The notes under the pieces were generated by a model that worked only from the letters and a program-made list of their open reading frames with translations, was not told the origin of the DNA and did no database searches. Below, one piece after another: positions 26,446-36,130 of a stretch of DNA of 64,000 bases. Both the position numbers and the translations under genes were made by a program. Numbering within the stretch: the first letter of the stretch is position 1; each line of letters opens with the position of its first letter. Source of the stretch: Streptomyces sp. DG2A-72 (lineage in GTDB: Bacteria; Actinomycetota; Actinomycetes; Streptomycetales; Streptomycetaceae); NCBI RefSeq assembly GCF_030499575.1, contig NZ_JASTLC010000001.1, positions 9,882,001 through 9,946,000 on the forward strand. Reading direction: 5' to 3'.

Positions 26446-26474
26446 ATGCGGTTAACTTAAGCGGTTAACCGCAT
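26446..26474. promoter_or_regulatory. LacI-type operator, 29-bp dyad
   Basis: Perfect 11-bp arms ATGCGGTTAAC (26446-26456) and GTTAACCGCAT (26464-26474) flank 7 bases. The right side also contains the perfect 12-bp palindrome GCGGTTAACCGC (26461-26472). Just upstream, TTAAGCGCTT (26431-26440) resembles another LacI-family site. It lies between the divergent amidohydrolase and lacI genes. Confidence 0.7.
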
Positions 26475-26527
26475 GTCGTGTCAAGTGTGCGCCCACAGTG
26501 CGGACAGGGCCCGGTAGGCTTCCCGCC

Positions 26528-27532
26528 ATGGCCAGGCCCAATAAGCGCACCACCCTCCGTGAGGTGGCCGAGGCCACGGGCCTTTCCACCGCAGCCGTCT
26601 CCTATGCCCTGCGCGGCAAGCAGGTCTCGAAGGAGACCGAGGAGCGGGTACGCAAGGCGGCGGCCGAGCTGGGCTACGAGGCCGACCCCATCGCCCGCGC
26701 CCTGGCCAGCGGGCGCACCAGCATGGTCGGAGTCCTCGCCGGCGATCTCCAGGACCTCTGGCAGCAGCAGCTGATGGCGGCCATCGGCCGGGAACTGCTG
26801 GCCAGCGACCACTACGCACTGATCCTGGACGCGGGCGGCGACCCCGAGCGGGAACTGGCGCTCGCCAAGCAGCTGCGCGACCAGCGCGTCGACGCACTGC
26901 TCGTCTCTCCCGTCAACCCCTCGGCGGAGGGCTGGGCCGCGATCGCCGACGCACTGCCGGTCGTGGCCGTCGGGGACTCGCTGAGCCGGGCCCGCACGGC
27001 CGGGCAGGTCATCTTCGACAACCGGGCCGGCATTGACGCCGTACTGGAGTATCTGCACGGACTCGGCCACCGCCGCGTGACCGTGCTGACCCCGACCCGG
27101 CCCAGCACACCCGGCCGGCCCGCCGACGTGTACGTCCGCGAGGCGGCCGACCGGCTGGGGCTGTGGGTCGAACTGGTGCCGTGTCCGCAGGAGTTGGGCA
27201 AGGCGACGGCGGTGGCCCGGCGCGTCCTGGACGGCGACTGGTCCGCGACCGCCGTGTTCTGCTTCTCCGACTCACTGGCGTACGGCGTGTACGGGGCGGC
27301 GGCCGAGGCCTCCCTGGAAGTGGGCCGGGACGTGTCCGTGGTCGGCTTCGACGACCACCCGGTGTCGCGGGTGCTCACGCCACCCCTGACCACGGTGGAC
27401 TGGGGGCTGGCCGAGATCGCCGTGGAGGCGGCCCGGCTGACCGTCGCGGCGATCGAGGGGAAGCGGGTGCGCAGGAAGCGGATCCTGTGCGCGCCGCGGA
27501 TGAGCGAGCGGGGGTCGGCGGTACGGGTGTGA
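26528..27532 (+). CDS. LacI-family transcriptional regulator
   Basis: 334 residues from ATG 26528. The N-terminal LacI headpiece is complete: TTLREVAEATGLSTAAVSYAL as helix-turn-helix, then the hinge-helix region ARALASGRTSMVGV. The periplasmic-binding-protein-like core follows (DALLVSPVNPSAEGW, GLGHRRVTVLTPT, VSVVGFDDHPVSRVLTPPLTTV). It senses a small metabolite and represses the divergent amidohydrolase/cysteine-dioxygenase operon through the 29-bp dyad upstream, and probably itself. Both regulatory statements are inference from position. Confidence 0.92.
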   Translation: MARPNKRTTLREVAEATGLSTAAVSYALRGKQVSKETEERVRKAAAELGYEADPIARALASGRTSMVGVLAGDLQDLWQQQLMAAIGRELLASDHYALILDAGGDPERELALAKQLRDQRVDALLVSPVNPSAEGWAAIADALPVVAVGDSLSRARTAGQVIFDNRAGIDAVLEYLHGLGHRRVTVLTPTRPSTPGRPADVYVREAADRLGLWVELVPCPQELGKATAVARRVLDGDWSATAVFCFSDSLAYGVYGAAAEASLEVGRDVSVVGFDDHPVSRVLTPPLTTVDWGLAEIAVEAARLTVAAIEGKRVRRKRILCAPRMSERGSAVRV

Positions 27533-27667
27533 GCGGCCTCGACCACGCTCACCTTGTTGGCCCAACGGCGGTGGACCACCGGCTTGGCTGGCCCCGGCCC
27601 GTTTTCGCCACAGCGTCAGCTGAAACGGCTTGGATGATCCGAACGAAAACGGCCTAGGCTGGCCGGC

Positions 27668-29067
<1,400 letters not shown>

Positions 29068-29156
29068 CCGGGGGCGCCGGAAGGGACGGTACGACTCCGT
29101 CCCAAGCAGGTCGGATGAAATCCACTGCGGTTTGGCCGCGCCCCTCAGGGGCGCGG

Positions 29157-29300
29157 GGCTGTGTCGATATGCGGCCCCGCCGCGATGGGGTCCCCCCGCT
29201 CGAGCGAAGCCGAGAGTGGGGGAGCGACCAGCCACGACGGTGCCGCAGCCGATCGACGGCACAGCGCGGCCCCGCGGCGGAGCCGCATATCGACACAGCC
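29157..29300. repeat. Long inverted repeat (28-bp arms), Streptomyces-type intergenic repeat and likely bidirectional terminator
   Basis: Arm 29157-29184 (starts GGCTGTGTCGATATGCGGC) pairs with 29273-29300 (ends GCCGCATATCGACACAGCC), with one mismatch in 28 bp. Inside it are a C-run (29192-29197) facing a G-run (29218-29222) around CTCGAGCGAAGCCGAG, a sequence I recall as recurring between Streptomyces genes, and the CGACCAGCCACGACGG tail that often follows it. It lies between convergent genes (lpdA and the FG-GAP gene). Confidence 0.75.
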
Positions 29301-29310
29301 AGCGGAGCGC

Positions 29311-30645
29311 TCAGCGGGCGATCCCCCAGCCCATCAGGAGAGACCGCAGGTCCTCCGGATCGCCGAAGGAACCGCCGTGCAGGCGGGTGACGCCCTGGGC
29401 GGAGGGGCCGTCGGCGGTGCCGGGCAGCAGCCACGCCGAGCTGGGCGCGGCGTCGTCGCCCGGTGCCGACACGACGAGTCCGGCCCGGTGGTCGCCGTCG
29501 AGGTCGGTGAGGCCGACGGCCTGCCCGAAGGCATGGTTCCTGCCCGGGACGCCCTGGACGTCGCTCTCGTCGAGCACGCGGGCGCCGCGGCCCGTCAGTC
29601 CGTGCCGTCCGCCCAGGAAGAGCAGCACCTCCTCCGGGCCCGCCTGCGCGTACACCTCGGCCCGGGGTGCCCCGGCCACGACGTCGGCGTAGCCGTCGCC
29701 GTTCACGTCGCCGGCGTCCAGGGACGTGAAGACGGCGTCCTCGTTCCGGGGCTCCTTGCCGGGGACGCCCGGAGAGTCCCGGTCGAGGACGGTGGTCCGG
29801 GGCCCCGGGCCGTTCTCGGTGCCGTACGTCACGGTCACCGAACTGCGGCTCGCCCGGCCGCCCCGAGGGCTGACGATCAGGTCGCCGTAGCCGTCCGCGT
29901 CCACGTCGCCGACCGTGGCCGTCGCCCCGGCAGGGACGTGCGTGTCGTCGGGCCGTGCGAAGCCGTCGCGGCCGCCCCGCAGGTGACTGCCGGACCAGTG
30001 CAGGTCGGACCACGCCTCCTCGCCGCCGGTGTCGTCGTCGTGGAAGCTCACCAGGTCGTCTATGCCGTCGCCGTTGAGGTCCCCGGCGACGAGATCCCGG
30101 TACGCCGCCACGCGCGGCAGACCGGCGGGCATTCGAGGCGCGGGCAGCGGACCCGTTCCGGCGGGAGTGCCGTCCCGCCGGAACGGGCCCTTCAACAGCC
30201 CCTTGTCGGAGCCGAGTCCGAACACGAGGTCGGCGTGCCCGTCACCGTCGACGTCACCGGCGGCGAGCTGCTCCTCGAGGATGGCCTCCCGCATCCCGGG
30301 GACGCGGCTGCCGTCCGTCCCCGGAACCCGGGCGGCGTGTGTCAGCCCTCGCGGTGAGCCCCACATGACGATCACGCGGGCGCCGTCCCGCTCGAACACG
30401 GAGGCCGCGAGGTCGGTGCAGCCGCCGCCGTCGAAGTCGGGGGTGGGGGAGGCGACGGTGGGCGGCTTGACGCGGGCGGTTCCGTCGAGCGGTGCGGTGC
30501 CGCGGACGGTGGTCCGGCAGGCGTGCGGCGCGGCGATGTCCGGCGGCTCGTCGTCCGCGAGCACGGACTCCACGACGAGGACAATCGCGAGACCTGCCGC
30601 ACCGCCCCCGAACGCCAACTGCCGTTTGCCGATACGTCCCCGCAC
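29311..30645 (-). CDS. FG-GAP/VCBS repeat (integrin-alpha-like propeller) exported protein
   Basis: 444 residues from GTG 30645, with GGAGG six bases upstream. A basic N-terminus and hydrophobic stretch (GGGAAGLAIVLVVESVLA) act as signal or anchor. Repeated calcium-binding-type blades follow: AAGDVDGDGHADLVFG, AGDLNGDGIDDLVS, VGDVDADGYGDLIVS, AGDVNGDGYADVVAGAP, LTDLDGDHRAGLVVSAP. This is the FG-GAP plan of a seven-bladed surface propeller. Such proteins are common in Streptomyces, and the ligand is unknown. The gene ends inside or next to the inverted repeat that probably terminates transcription. Confidence 0.88.
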   Translation of the reverse strand: MRGRIGKRQLAFGGGAAGLAIVLVVESVLADDEPPDIAAPHACRTTVRGTAPLDGTARVKPPTVASPTPDFDGGGCTDLAASVFERDGARVIVMWGSPRGLTHAARVPGTDGSRVPGMREAILEEQLAAGDVDGDGHADLVFGLGSDKGLLKGPFRRDGTPAGTGPLPAPRMPAGLPRVAAYRDLVAGDLNGDGIDDLVSFHDDDTGGEEAWSDLHWSGSHLRGGRDGFARPDDTHVPAGATATVGDVDADGYGDLIVSPRGGRASRSSVTVTYGTENGPGPRTTVLDRDSPGVPGKEPRNEDAVFTSLDAGDVNGDGYADVVAGAPRAEVYAQAGPEEVLLFLGGRHGLTGRGARVLDESDVQGVPGRNHAFGQAVGLTDLDGDHRAGLVVSAPGDDAAPSSAWLLPGTADGPSAQGVTRLHGGSFGDPEDLRSLLMGWGIAR

Positions 30646-30757
30646 GCACCCCTCCTGTTCGTCTCGCACGTATCCCGTACGCGCAAGAGCGCCTCAGCCA
30701 CGGCCGCGGTTCCACCGGAGTCGCACCACGACGCGATCGCCGTACGGCGCTGGGTGG

Positions 30758-31990
30758 TTACTGCACGAAGGAGACGTCAGGGAGCCGTGGCGACGGGCCG
30801 TCGAGGAGGTGGTCGTCGCGGCCTCGGAGCCAGCGGTCGAAGAACGAGGTGACACAGGCCCGGACCGTCGCGACCGCGCGGGCTGGTTCGATCGTGCCGA
30901 TGGCCTCCTCGACGACATCCTGGCCGAGCCCGGTCTGCGGCATCACCGCGGCGAGGTCGGTGTACGTCTGGTGCCGGGAGCCGCGCAGAGTCAGATCGCG
31001 GCGCCAACCGGTGCTGTGCGACCAGAACGCCGCCCAGGACGGCTCGGTCCCCGCGTGGTCGCTGCCTTCTCGGCCCATCAGGAGGAAGGGCCGGTCCAAG
31101 CCGTGCCGGGCGACCGGTGAGAGGTTGGTTCCGTTCGGCTCCTGGTTGAACTCCAGCGTGCCGTCCAGGTCGATTCCGACGTGGATCCGCCTGTCCTCGT
31201 ACATGCTCTGCGCGGCGGTGAACCCACCCCCCGACTGGCCGGCCATACCGACCCGACGCAGATCGAGTACGTCGGACATCCCGTGCGGCAGTGCACCCAG
31301 CTGGTCCACGACGAACCGCGCGTCGGCGACCCGGACGCGCAGCGTCTTCTCCAGCAGCGCGGGCACAGTGCCCTCGCGCTGCGCCCGCGCGAACTCCTCG
31401 AACAGCACCTCGTTGGTCCTGACCGAGCCGTCGGGAAACTGCACCCCCGGGGACTCGTAGGTGTGGTCGACGGTGACGACGACGAACCCCTGGCTGGCCA
31501 GTTCCTCCACCAGCACGGTGCCCCAGCTGCGCGGATCCCCGGCGCCCGGCGAGTACAGCACGACCGGCCGCCGCCCGCCCCGTGGATCCGCGGGCGCCTC
31601 CCGGGAGGCGTGTGTGCGTGTGCCCGTCCAGTCCACCGTGCCCGCGGGGATCCGGTGGGGCGACTGCGCGTCGAAGGCCTGGGCCGCCCCGCGTTCCATG
31701 TACGGCGCGAGGTCATGGCCACGGCCCGGCGCGAGGGCCGGATACCAGACGCTGATCATCAACTCGCGGTACGGCAGCGACGGGATCCATGGGTCGGGTC
31801 GGGTACGGTCCACCAGCCGCCGCGAAACCGTACCGATCGTGCATGGTCCTGTCGGCTCGGGCAGACGCAAGCGCCGCCTCGCCGGGCGCCGGGCCGGCTG
31901 GGCGCGTGCGACGGACGTACCCACAAGAGGCGACATGGCCAGGGCAGTTGCAGCTACGAACTCCCGCCGGGGGAGGGAAGAGGAAGCCAT
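30758..31990 (-). CDS. Exported alpha/beta hydrolase (platelet-activating-factor acetylhydrolase-like)
   Basis: 410 residues from ATG 31990. A Tat-like signal (SLPRREFVAATALAMSPLVG, then SVARA) is followed by a serine-hydrolase fold. RRPVVLYSPGAGDPRSWG gives the oxyanion region, AGQSGGG the nucleophile elbow (G-x-S-x-G), and SRHQTYTDL near the C-terminus supplies the catalytic histidine. The arrangement and size match bacterial PAF-acetylhydrolase/cutinase-like esterases. A longer start at 32191 adds 67 residues with no homology and would hide the signal peptide. The twin-arginine motif is RR-x-F rather than the full consensus, so Sec export is possible. Confidence 0.85.
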   Translation of the reverse strand: MASSSLPRREFVAATALAMSPLVGTSVARAQPARRPARRRLRLPEPTGPCTIGTVSRRLVDRTRPDPWIPSLPYRELMISVWYPALAPGRGHDLAPYMERGAAQAFDAQSPHRIPAGTVDWTGTRTHASREAPADPRGGRRPVVLYSPGAGDPRSWGTVLVEELASQGFVVVTVDHTYESPGVQFPDGSVRTNEVLFEEFARAQREGTVPALLEKTLRVRVADARFVVDQLGALPHGMSDVLDLRRVGMAGQSGGGFTAAQSMYEDRRIHVGIDLDGTLEFNQEPNGTNLSPVARHGLDRPFLLMGREGSDHAGTEPSWAAFWSHSTGWRRDLTLRGSRHQTYTDLAAVMPQTGLGQDVVEEAIGTIEPARAVATVRACVTSFFDRWLRGRDDHLLDGPSPRLPDVSFVQ

Positions 31991-32072
31991 ACCGCCATCC
32001 TGGCCAGGCCCCGTCACGGCGTCATTCGTGACATCCCCAGCAGTCGTGGTTCGGGTTCCCCCAGGACCGGGG

Positions 32073-32711
32073 TCAGTCGCTCCTCGCAGGCACAAATGGA
32101 CGATCTGCGCGAAGAGTGGAACGTCGGCGGGGCGCAACCGCCGGACTCTGATCGCCGGTGAGCCTCCGTGCAACGGACACGTGCGGACCATCGCCCCAGT
32201 GTGTGTCCGACGTCGTCGTCTGGCTGTGCGCGGTGGGTGCCGGGAGACCCGGGAGTCCCTGGAGGCGGGACAACTCGCTCGTGACCCGCTGCAGTGCCAC
32301 TTCCAGGACCTCTGGCATGGTCAGGGTGCCGGTGCCGTCCGGCGGAACGATCCAGCGCAGCGCGCCCCAGCGGCAGTGCGGCGCGGGAGCGGCGATCCAA
32401 GTCCCCCTGCCGAGCAGGCGCAGTCCGGTGCCGATCCAGACCGCATACGGCTCCGGGGGCAGGAGGAAGCCCACATGACGGCGACGGGTATCCAGCAGGC
32501 AGGGGCCGGGGTTGAGCAGCGGCAGCTCCTCCAGGAGCTCGGCGACCCGCAGCCCGAGTTCTTCCGGCACGACCAGTACGTCCCAGAACCGTCCGGCGGC
32601 GAGCAGTGTGACCCCGGTACTGCCGTTCTGCCACTCCTCCTTGCAGGCACGGGGATCCTCCGACGCCGCCGCCAGCCACTCCATTGACCTCGTCCACTGC
32701 GTGAGTGCCAT
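32073..32711 (-). CDS. Conserved Streptomyces protein related to primase/polymerase-annotated family, 212 aa
   Basis: It starts at ATG 32711 behind AGGAGG. The sequence (EWLAAASEDPRACKEEW, AAGRFWDVLVVPEELG, VGFLLPPEPYAVW, GRGTWIAAP, RWIVPPDGTGTLTMPEVLE) belongs to a family of short actinobacterial proteins often labelled bifunctional DNA primase/polymerase N-terminal. No catalytic acidic triad can be seen, so I do not claim activity. The C-terminal 50 residues are basic and low in complexity. It is upstream of the esterase gene on the same strand, 82 bases from its start. Confidence 0.65.
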   Translation of the reverse strand: MALTQWTRSMEWLAAASEDPRACKEEWQNGSTGVTLLAAGRFWDVLVVPEELGLRVAELLEELPLLNPGPCLLDTRRRHVGFLLPPEPYAVWIGTGLRLLGRGTWIAAPAPHCRWGALRWIVPPDGTGTLTMPEVLEVALQRVTSELSRLQGLPGLPAPTAHSQTTTSDTHWGDGPHVSVARRLTGDQSPAVAPRRRSTLRADRPFVPARSD

Positions 32712-33020
32712 CAAAGCCTCCTAGTAGTGCGCCGAATTGCTGCACTGCCCGCCCGGGGCTGTTCGGGGTGACCTGACGTGTTCGTGGGTTGTTGGGCTGG
32801 AATTACAGATGTGGATGATCGGTTGATGCCCCAGTGCATCGGGTGCCGGGTGCCGCGAACAGACGGCCGGGGCTCAATTCCCCGTATGGGGTGAGCGCCC
32901 GCGCATCAAACCGGCAGGTATATGCACGGGTGCGCTCCGGCGCCGCCGTAGGGGGCGCGAGCCGACCCGGAAGGTGTGGTCGGCGCCGTACGGCGCCGAC
33001 CACACACGGCCTACGGGCGG
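32712..33020. other. 309-base intergenic region with a terminator palindrome
   Basis: No gene is seen. The left part carries the AGGAGG site and promoter region for the minus-strand gene ending at 32711. The right end holds a 32-bp perfect palindrome (32974-33005). The middle contains short AT-richer patches (for example around 32920) of unknown meaning. Confidence 0.5.
32974..33005. terminator. 32-bp perfect palindrome, likely terminator
   Basis: The sequence begins GTGTGGTCGGCGCCGTA and its reverse complement follows directly, giving 16-bp perfect arms with no loop bases beyond TA/CG at the centre. It lies 16 bases after the stop of the minus-strand VOC gene. It has no T-run, as usual for high-GC actinobacteria. 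Confidence 0.65.
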
Positions 33021-33428
33021 TCAGTTGTCGCTACCGCTCGACCGGTTGCGTTGGCGCAGCGAGATCCGGTTGCCGTCCGGGTCCACCGCCTCGATGCGGA
33101 CCCCGAACGCGTAGTCCTCCGGTTCGGGCTGGTCGAATGCCACACCGCGGTCGCGCAGCACCTTGAAGTCCTTCCTCAGGTCGTCCGATTCGAGGAAGAC
33201 CGGACCGGGCGCGGTAACCGGGTCCGCCTCGGCCGGCTGCCCCGAGGCCGCGGCGTGCGGCCAGAGGAGGATCTCGACCGGACTGCCGGGGACGCCTACG
33301 GTGAGGAAGCGCCCCAGCGGACTGGAAACGTCGACGCGCTCCTCCAGACCGAGCTGTTCCGTGTAGAACCGCAGCGCGCGGTCTTGGTCGGTGACGTAGA
33401 GCGTCACGTACATGATGTTGGTCAGCAT
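33021..33428 (-). CDS. Glyoxalase/VOC-superfamily protein, 135 aa
   Basis: From ATG 33428, with AAGGAAC ten bases upstream. The beta-alpha-beta-beta-beta pattern of the vicinal oxygen chelate fold is visible: MYVTLYVTDQDRALRFYTEQLG, then VFLESDDLRKDFKVLRDRG and the terminal strand VRIEAVDPDGNRISLRQR, with a metal-ligand-type Glu (RIEAVDPDGN). The family includes glyoxalase I, antibiotic-binding resistance proteins and dioxygenases. The size fits a one-domain member that dimerises. Substrate unknown. Confidence 0.85.
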   Translation of the reverse strand: MLTNIMYVTLYVTDQDRALRFYTEQLGLEERVDVSSPLGRFLTVGVPGSPVEILLWPHAAASGQPAEADPVTAPGPVFLESDDLRKDFKVLRDRGVAFDQPEPEDYAFGVRIEAVDPDGNRISLRQRNRSSGSDN

Positions 33429-33525
33429 CGTGGTGTCCGTTCCTTTGCCTTTGCGGGTCCGACCCGAGTGGGGGTCGTGTTGCTTCGTCACGTCACTGAC
33501 GGACCCCGACGGAAGAATGTGACGC

Positions 33526-34512
33526 ATGGACGCCAAGACGACGCGCCTCGACACTGCTCGGATCCGGGCGGCTCGCCGGGTGATCGACCCGACCTTTCTC
33601 GACACTCCGCTGTACCCCTGTGAGCCGCTGGAGCCCCACCTCGGGTGCACGGTGAGCATCAAGCTCGAAACGGCGAACCCGGTCCGCAGCTTCAAGGCCC
33701 GCGGCACCGAGGTGGTCGCGAGCCTGCTCGCCGACGGTGGCTCGCGGGCCGCGGTGTGCGCCAGCGCGGGCAACCTGGGCCAGGCTCTGGCTTGGTCCGG
33801 TCGTGGCCGGGGGCTCGATGTGACCGTCGTGGCATCCCGCTTCGCGACTCTGGCCAAGCTTGACCGCATCCGTGACCTGGGCGCCGGGCTGGAACTGGTG
33901 GACGGCGACCACGAGATGGCTCGCGAGCGGGCGGCGGCCATCGCACGGTACGAGGGGATCCGGCTGGTCGAAGACAGCCTGGACATCGAGACCTGCGAGG
34001 GCGCCGCGACCATCGGCCTGGAACTGGTGGAGGCGGCGCCGTCGTTCGACGCCGTGCTGATCGCTCTGGGCGGCGGGGCGCTGGCCACCGGTGTGGGGCA
34101 TGTGCTGAAGGCCTTGGCTCCCGACGTCGAGGTGATCTGCGTCCAGCCGCTGGGCGCACCGGCGATGACACAGTCGTGGCGCGGGCGGCGCGTGGTCACC
34201 ACCGACTCGACGAACACCATCGCCGACGGTGTCGCCGGCCGGCGTCCCATCCCGGCCGTCCTGGACGACCTCCTCCTGCTCGCCGACGACGCCGTCCTGG
34301 TCCAGGAGGCGTCGATCATCGCCGGTATGCGGATGCTCCTCGACCATGCCGGCCTCGTCGTCGAACCGTCGGCGGCGCTCGGCATCGCCGCGATCCTCGA
34401 AGACCGTGACCGCTTCGCCGGCCGGCACGTCGTCACCATCGTCTGCGGCAGCAACGTCGACGTGGATACGTATCACCGCTGGGTCGGTGCGGCTCCCAGC
34501 CACAGGCCGTGA
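33526..34512 (+). CDS. PLP-dependent threonine/serine dehydratase-like enzyme
   Basis: 328 residues from ATG 33526. The fold-type II PLP enzyme signature is clear: the lysine motif SFKARG (LETANPVRSFKARGTE), CASAGNLGQALAW as the substrate/cofactor loop (SxGN type), GGGALATG as the phosphate-binding glycine loop, and CGSNVD near the end contacting the pyridine nitrogen. This is the threonine/serine dehydratase-racemase group, which deaminates hydroxy amino acids. The glycine loop reads GGGALA rather than GGGGL, so the substrate may differ. It is divergent from the VOC gene. Confidence 0.88.
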   Translation: MDAKTTRLDTARIRAARRVIDPTFLDTPLYPCEPLEPHLGCTVSIKLETANPVRSFKARGTEVVASLLADGGSRAAVCASAGNLGQALAWSGRGRGLDVTVVASRFATLAKLDRIRDLGAGLELVDGDHEMARERAAAIARYEGIRLVEDSLDIETCEGAATIGLELVEAAPSFDAVLIALGGGALATGVGHVLKALAPDVEVICVQPLGAPAMTQSWRGRRVVTTDSTNTIADGVAGRRPIPAVLDDLLLLADDAVLVQEASIIAGMRMLLDHAGLVVEPSAALGIAAILEDRDRFAGRHVVTIVCGSNVDVDTYHRWVGAAPSHRP

Positions 34513-34635
34513 CATGTGCGGGCGATGAGTTCGCCCCGGCACAACGGTCTTCTCTTCGGCAAGCCGCCGGCCCGGACGCCACCTGTCCCGGCCCGGTGCG
34601 ACGTAGAGCAGGCCCCTGACAGGAGACGCTCCCGC

Positions 34636-35301
34636 ATGACCGAACCGGAATTGACAGCAGACGGCTCCCGGAAGACCGGCGTTTGGCGCTTGATCCGTAC
34701 TGAGCGAGCGGCGCTGGCGGCTGATCTCGCGGGTCTGACGGACGAGCAGTGGGAAACGCCGTCGCTGTGCACCGAGTTGACGGTGCGTGAGGTACTGGCA
34801 CATCTCACTGCCGCGGCGAGTCTCAACTCCGTGCGGTGGCTGGCGGGTGTGCTCCGCTGCCGGTTCGACTTCGACCGGCAGGTGGCGATGCGGCTGGCCG
34901 AGCACCTGGGTGCGACGCCGGCCGAGACGCTGGCGAGATTCCAGCGTGTGGTCTCCAGTACGACCAAGCCTCCCCTCCCCGTCATCGCGATGCTCGGCGA
35001 GACGATCGTGCACGCGGAGGACATCCGCCGCCCGCTGGGCATCGGCCGTGACTACCCGATCGACGTGGTCACGCTGGTGGCGGAGTACTACCGGGGCTCC
35101 GACCTCGTGGTCGTGGCCAAGGGGCGCCTCGGTGGGCTGAAACTCGTCGCGAAGGACGGCCCCTTCACCACCGGATCCGGGCCGCTCGTCTCGGGTACGA
35201 CCTTGGCGCTGGTCATGGCGATGACCGGGCGCGCGACGTACTGCGACGACCTCGAAGGCGACGGTGTCGAGCTCTTGCGCGGTCGCTGCGGGACGCAATG
35301 A
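34636..35301 (+). CDS. Maleylpyruvate isomerase family (mycothiol-dependent, DinB-like) protein
   Basis: 221 residues from ATG 34636, with AGGAGA nine bases upstream. The four-helix DinB-like N-terminal domain (RTERAALAADLAGLTDEQW, LCTELTVREVLAHLTAAA) contains the metal-ligand histidine in LAHL, and later HAEDIRRPLG supplies another. These are the TIGR03083-type family marks. Members use mycothiol, the actinobacterial thiol, or bind metal. The actual reaction is not known for most. It is followed 58 bases later by an SRPBCC gene on the same strand. Confidence 0.85.
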   Translation: MTEPELTADGSRKTGVWRLIRTERAALAADLAGLTDEQWETPSLCTELTVREVLAHLTAAASLNSVRWLAGVLRCRFDFDRQVAMRLAEHLGATPAETLARFQRVVSSTTKPPLPVIAMLGETIVHAEDIRRPLGIGRDYPIDVVTLVAEYYRGSDLVVVAKGRLGGLKLVAKDGPFTTGSGPLVSGTTLALVMAMTGRATYCDDLEGDGVELLRGRCGTQ

Positions 35302-35359
35302 CCGCGACTGACTCCACGCGCGCCTCCACGAGAGAGATCTTCGGTCCTAGACTCTGCTC

Positions 35360-35827
35360 ATGGACAGGACCGACCGTGCCAGCCGGGTGATCGCGGCACC
35401 GCCCGCGGCTGTCTACGGAGCCCTCCTCGACCGGGAGTCCCTGGAGGCATGGTTGCCGCCGGACGGCATGCGCGGGCGGGTCGAGCGGTGGGATCCCCGG
35501 CCCGGCGGCGGGTTCCGGATGGTCCTCACCTACCTCGACCCCACCGACAGCCCCGGCAAGACGTCGGACGCGACGGACGTCGTCGACGTCGAATTCGCCG
35601 ACCTGGTGCCGCCGGAGCGCGTGGTGCAGCGGGCGGTGTTCGAGGCCGACGACCCGTCCTACGCGGGCACCATGACGATGACCTGGCACCTCGCTGCCGC
35701 CGGTGACGGGACCGAGGTGACCGTCACCGCCACGGGCGTGCCACCCGGCATCGACCAGGCGGCCCACGAGGACGGGATCGCCTCCTCGCTGGCCAACCTG
35801 GCGTCGTATGTCGAAAGGGCCGACTGA
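35360..35827 (+). CDS. SRPBCC (AHSA1-like) domain protein, 155 aa
   Basis: From ATG 35360. It has the START/Bet v1-like pattern of AHSA1 proteins: APPAAVYGALLDRESLEAW at the start, GGGFRMVLTY in the central sheet, LVPPERVVQRAVF, MTMTWHLAAAGDGTEVTVT, and the long C-terminal helix EDGIASSLANLASYVE. These bind hydrophobic ligands in a cavity. Function unknown. It is probably expressed with the preceding maleylpyruvate-isomerase-like gene. Confidence 0.87.
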   Translation: MDRTDRASRVIAAPPAAVYGALLDRESLEAWLPPDGMRGRVERWDPRPGGGFRMVLTYLDPTDSPGKTSDATDVVDVEFADLVPPERVVQRAVFEADDPSYAGTMTMTWHLAAAGDGTEVTVTATGVPPGIDQAAHEDGIASSLANLASYVERAD

Positions 35828-35895
35828 CTCAGGCTGGACGCCAGCAGCGGCAGTCATCGGATGTCCTCTGAACTCTGGCCCGCCAGCTACTTGAT

Positions 35896-36057
35896 GTCAC
35901 GAACGAGGTCAGGTTCGGCGTCCAGCACAGCGAGGTACAGGACCACCGCACGGACGAGAACCACCCGAAGTGGGGCGTCTACGGCGCCGACTCCAACTCG
36001 GTGGACCACTACGTGGACGCTCTGAAAGTCGGTACGTCCTACGGGGACGTGGACTGA
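35896..36057 (+). pseudogene. C-terminal remnant of a heparin-lyase-like polysaccharide lyase
   Basis: The frame (VRFGVQHSEVQDH, HPKWGVYGADSN, HYVDALKVGTSYGDVD, then TGA) matches the end of secreted actinobacterial polysaccharide lyases of the heparin-lyase/PF14099 type, in which W-G-V-Y ... D-x-V-K-x-G-x-S-Y-x-D-V-D closes the jelly roll. Only about 54 codons remain of an expected 250. No start or signal peptide is present. The identity is by recollection of the family's end motif. Confidence 0.6.
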
Positions 36058-36130
36058 GCCTTCGGTGGCGAACGGCAGCGTCCGGCGGCGCACTTCAGCT
36101 GCCGGCCGTGCGGTCGGTTACTGTGCGCGA

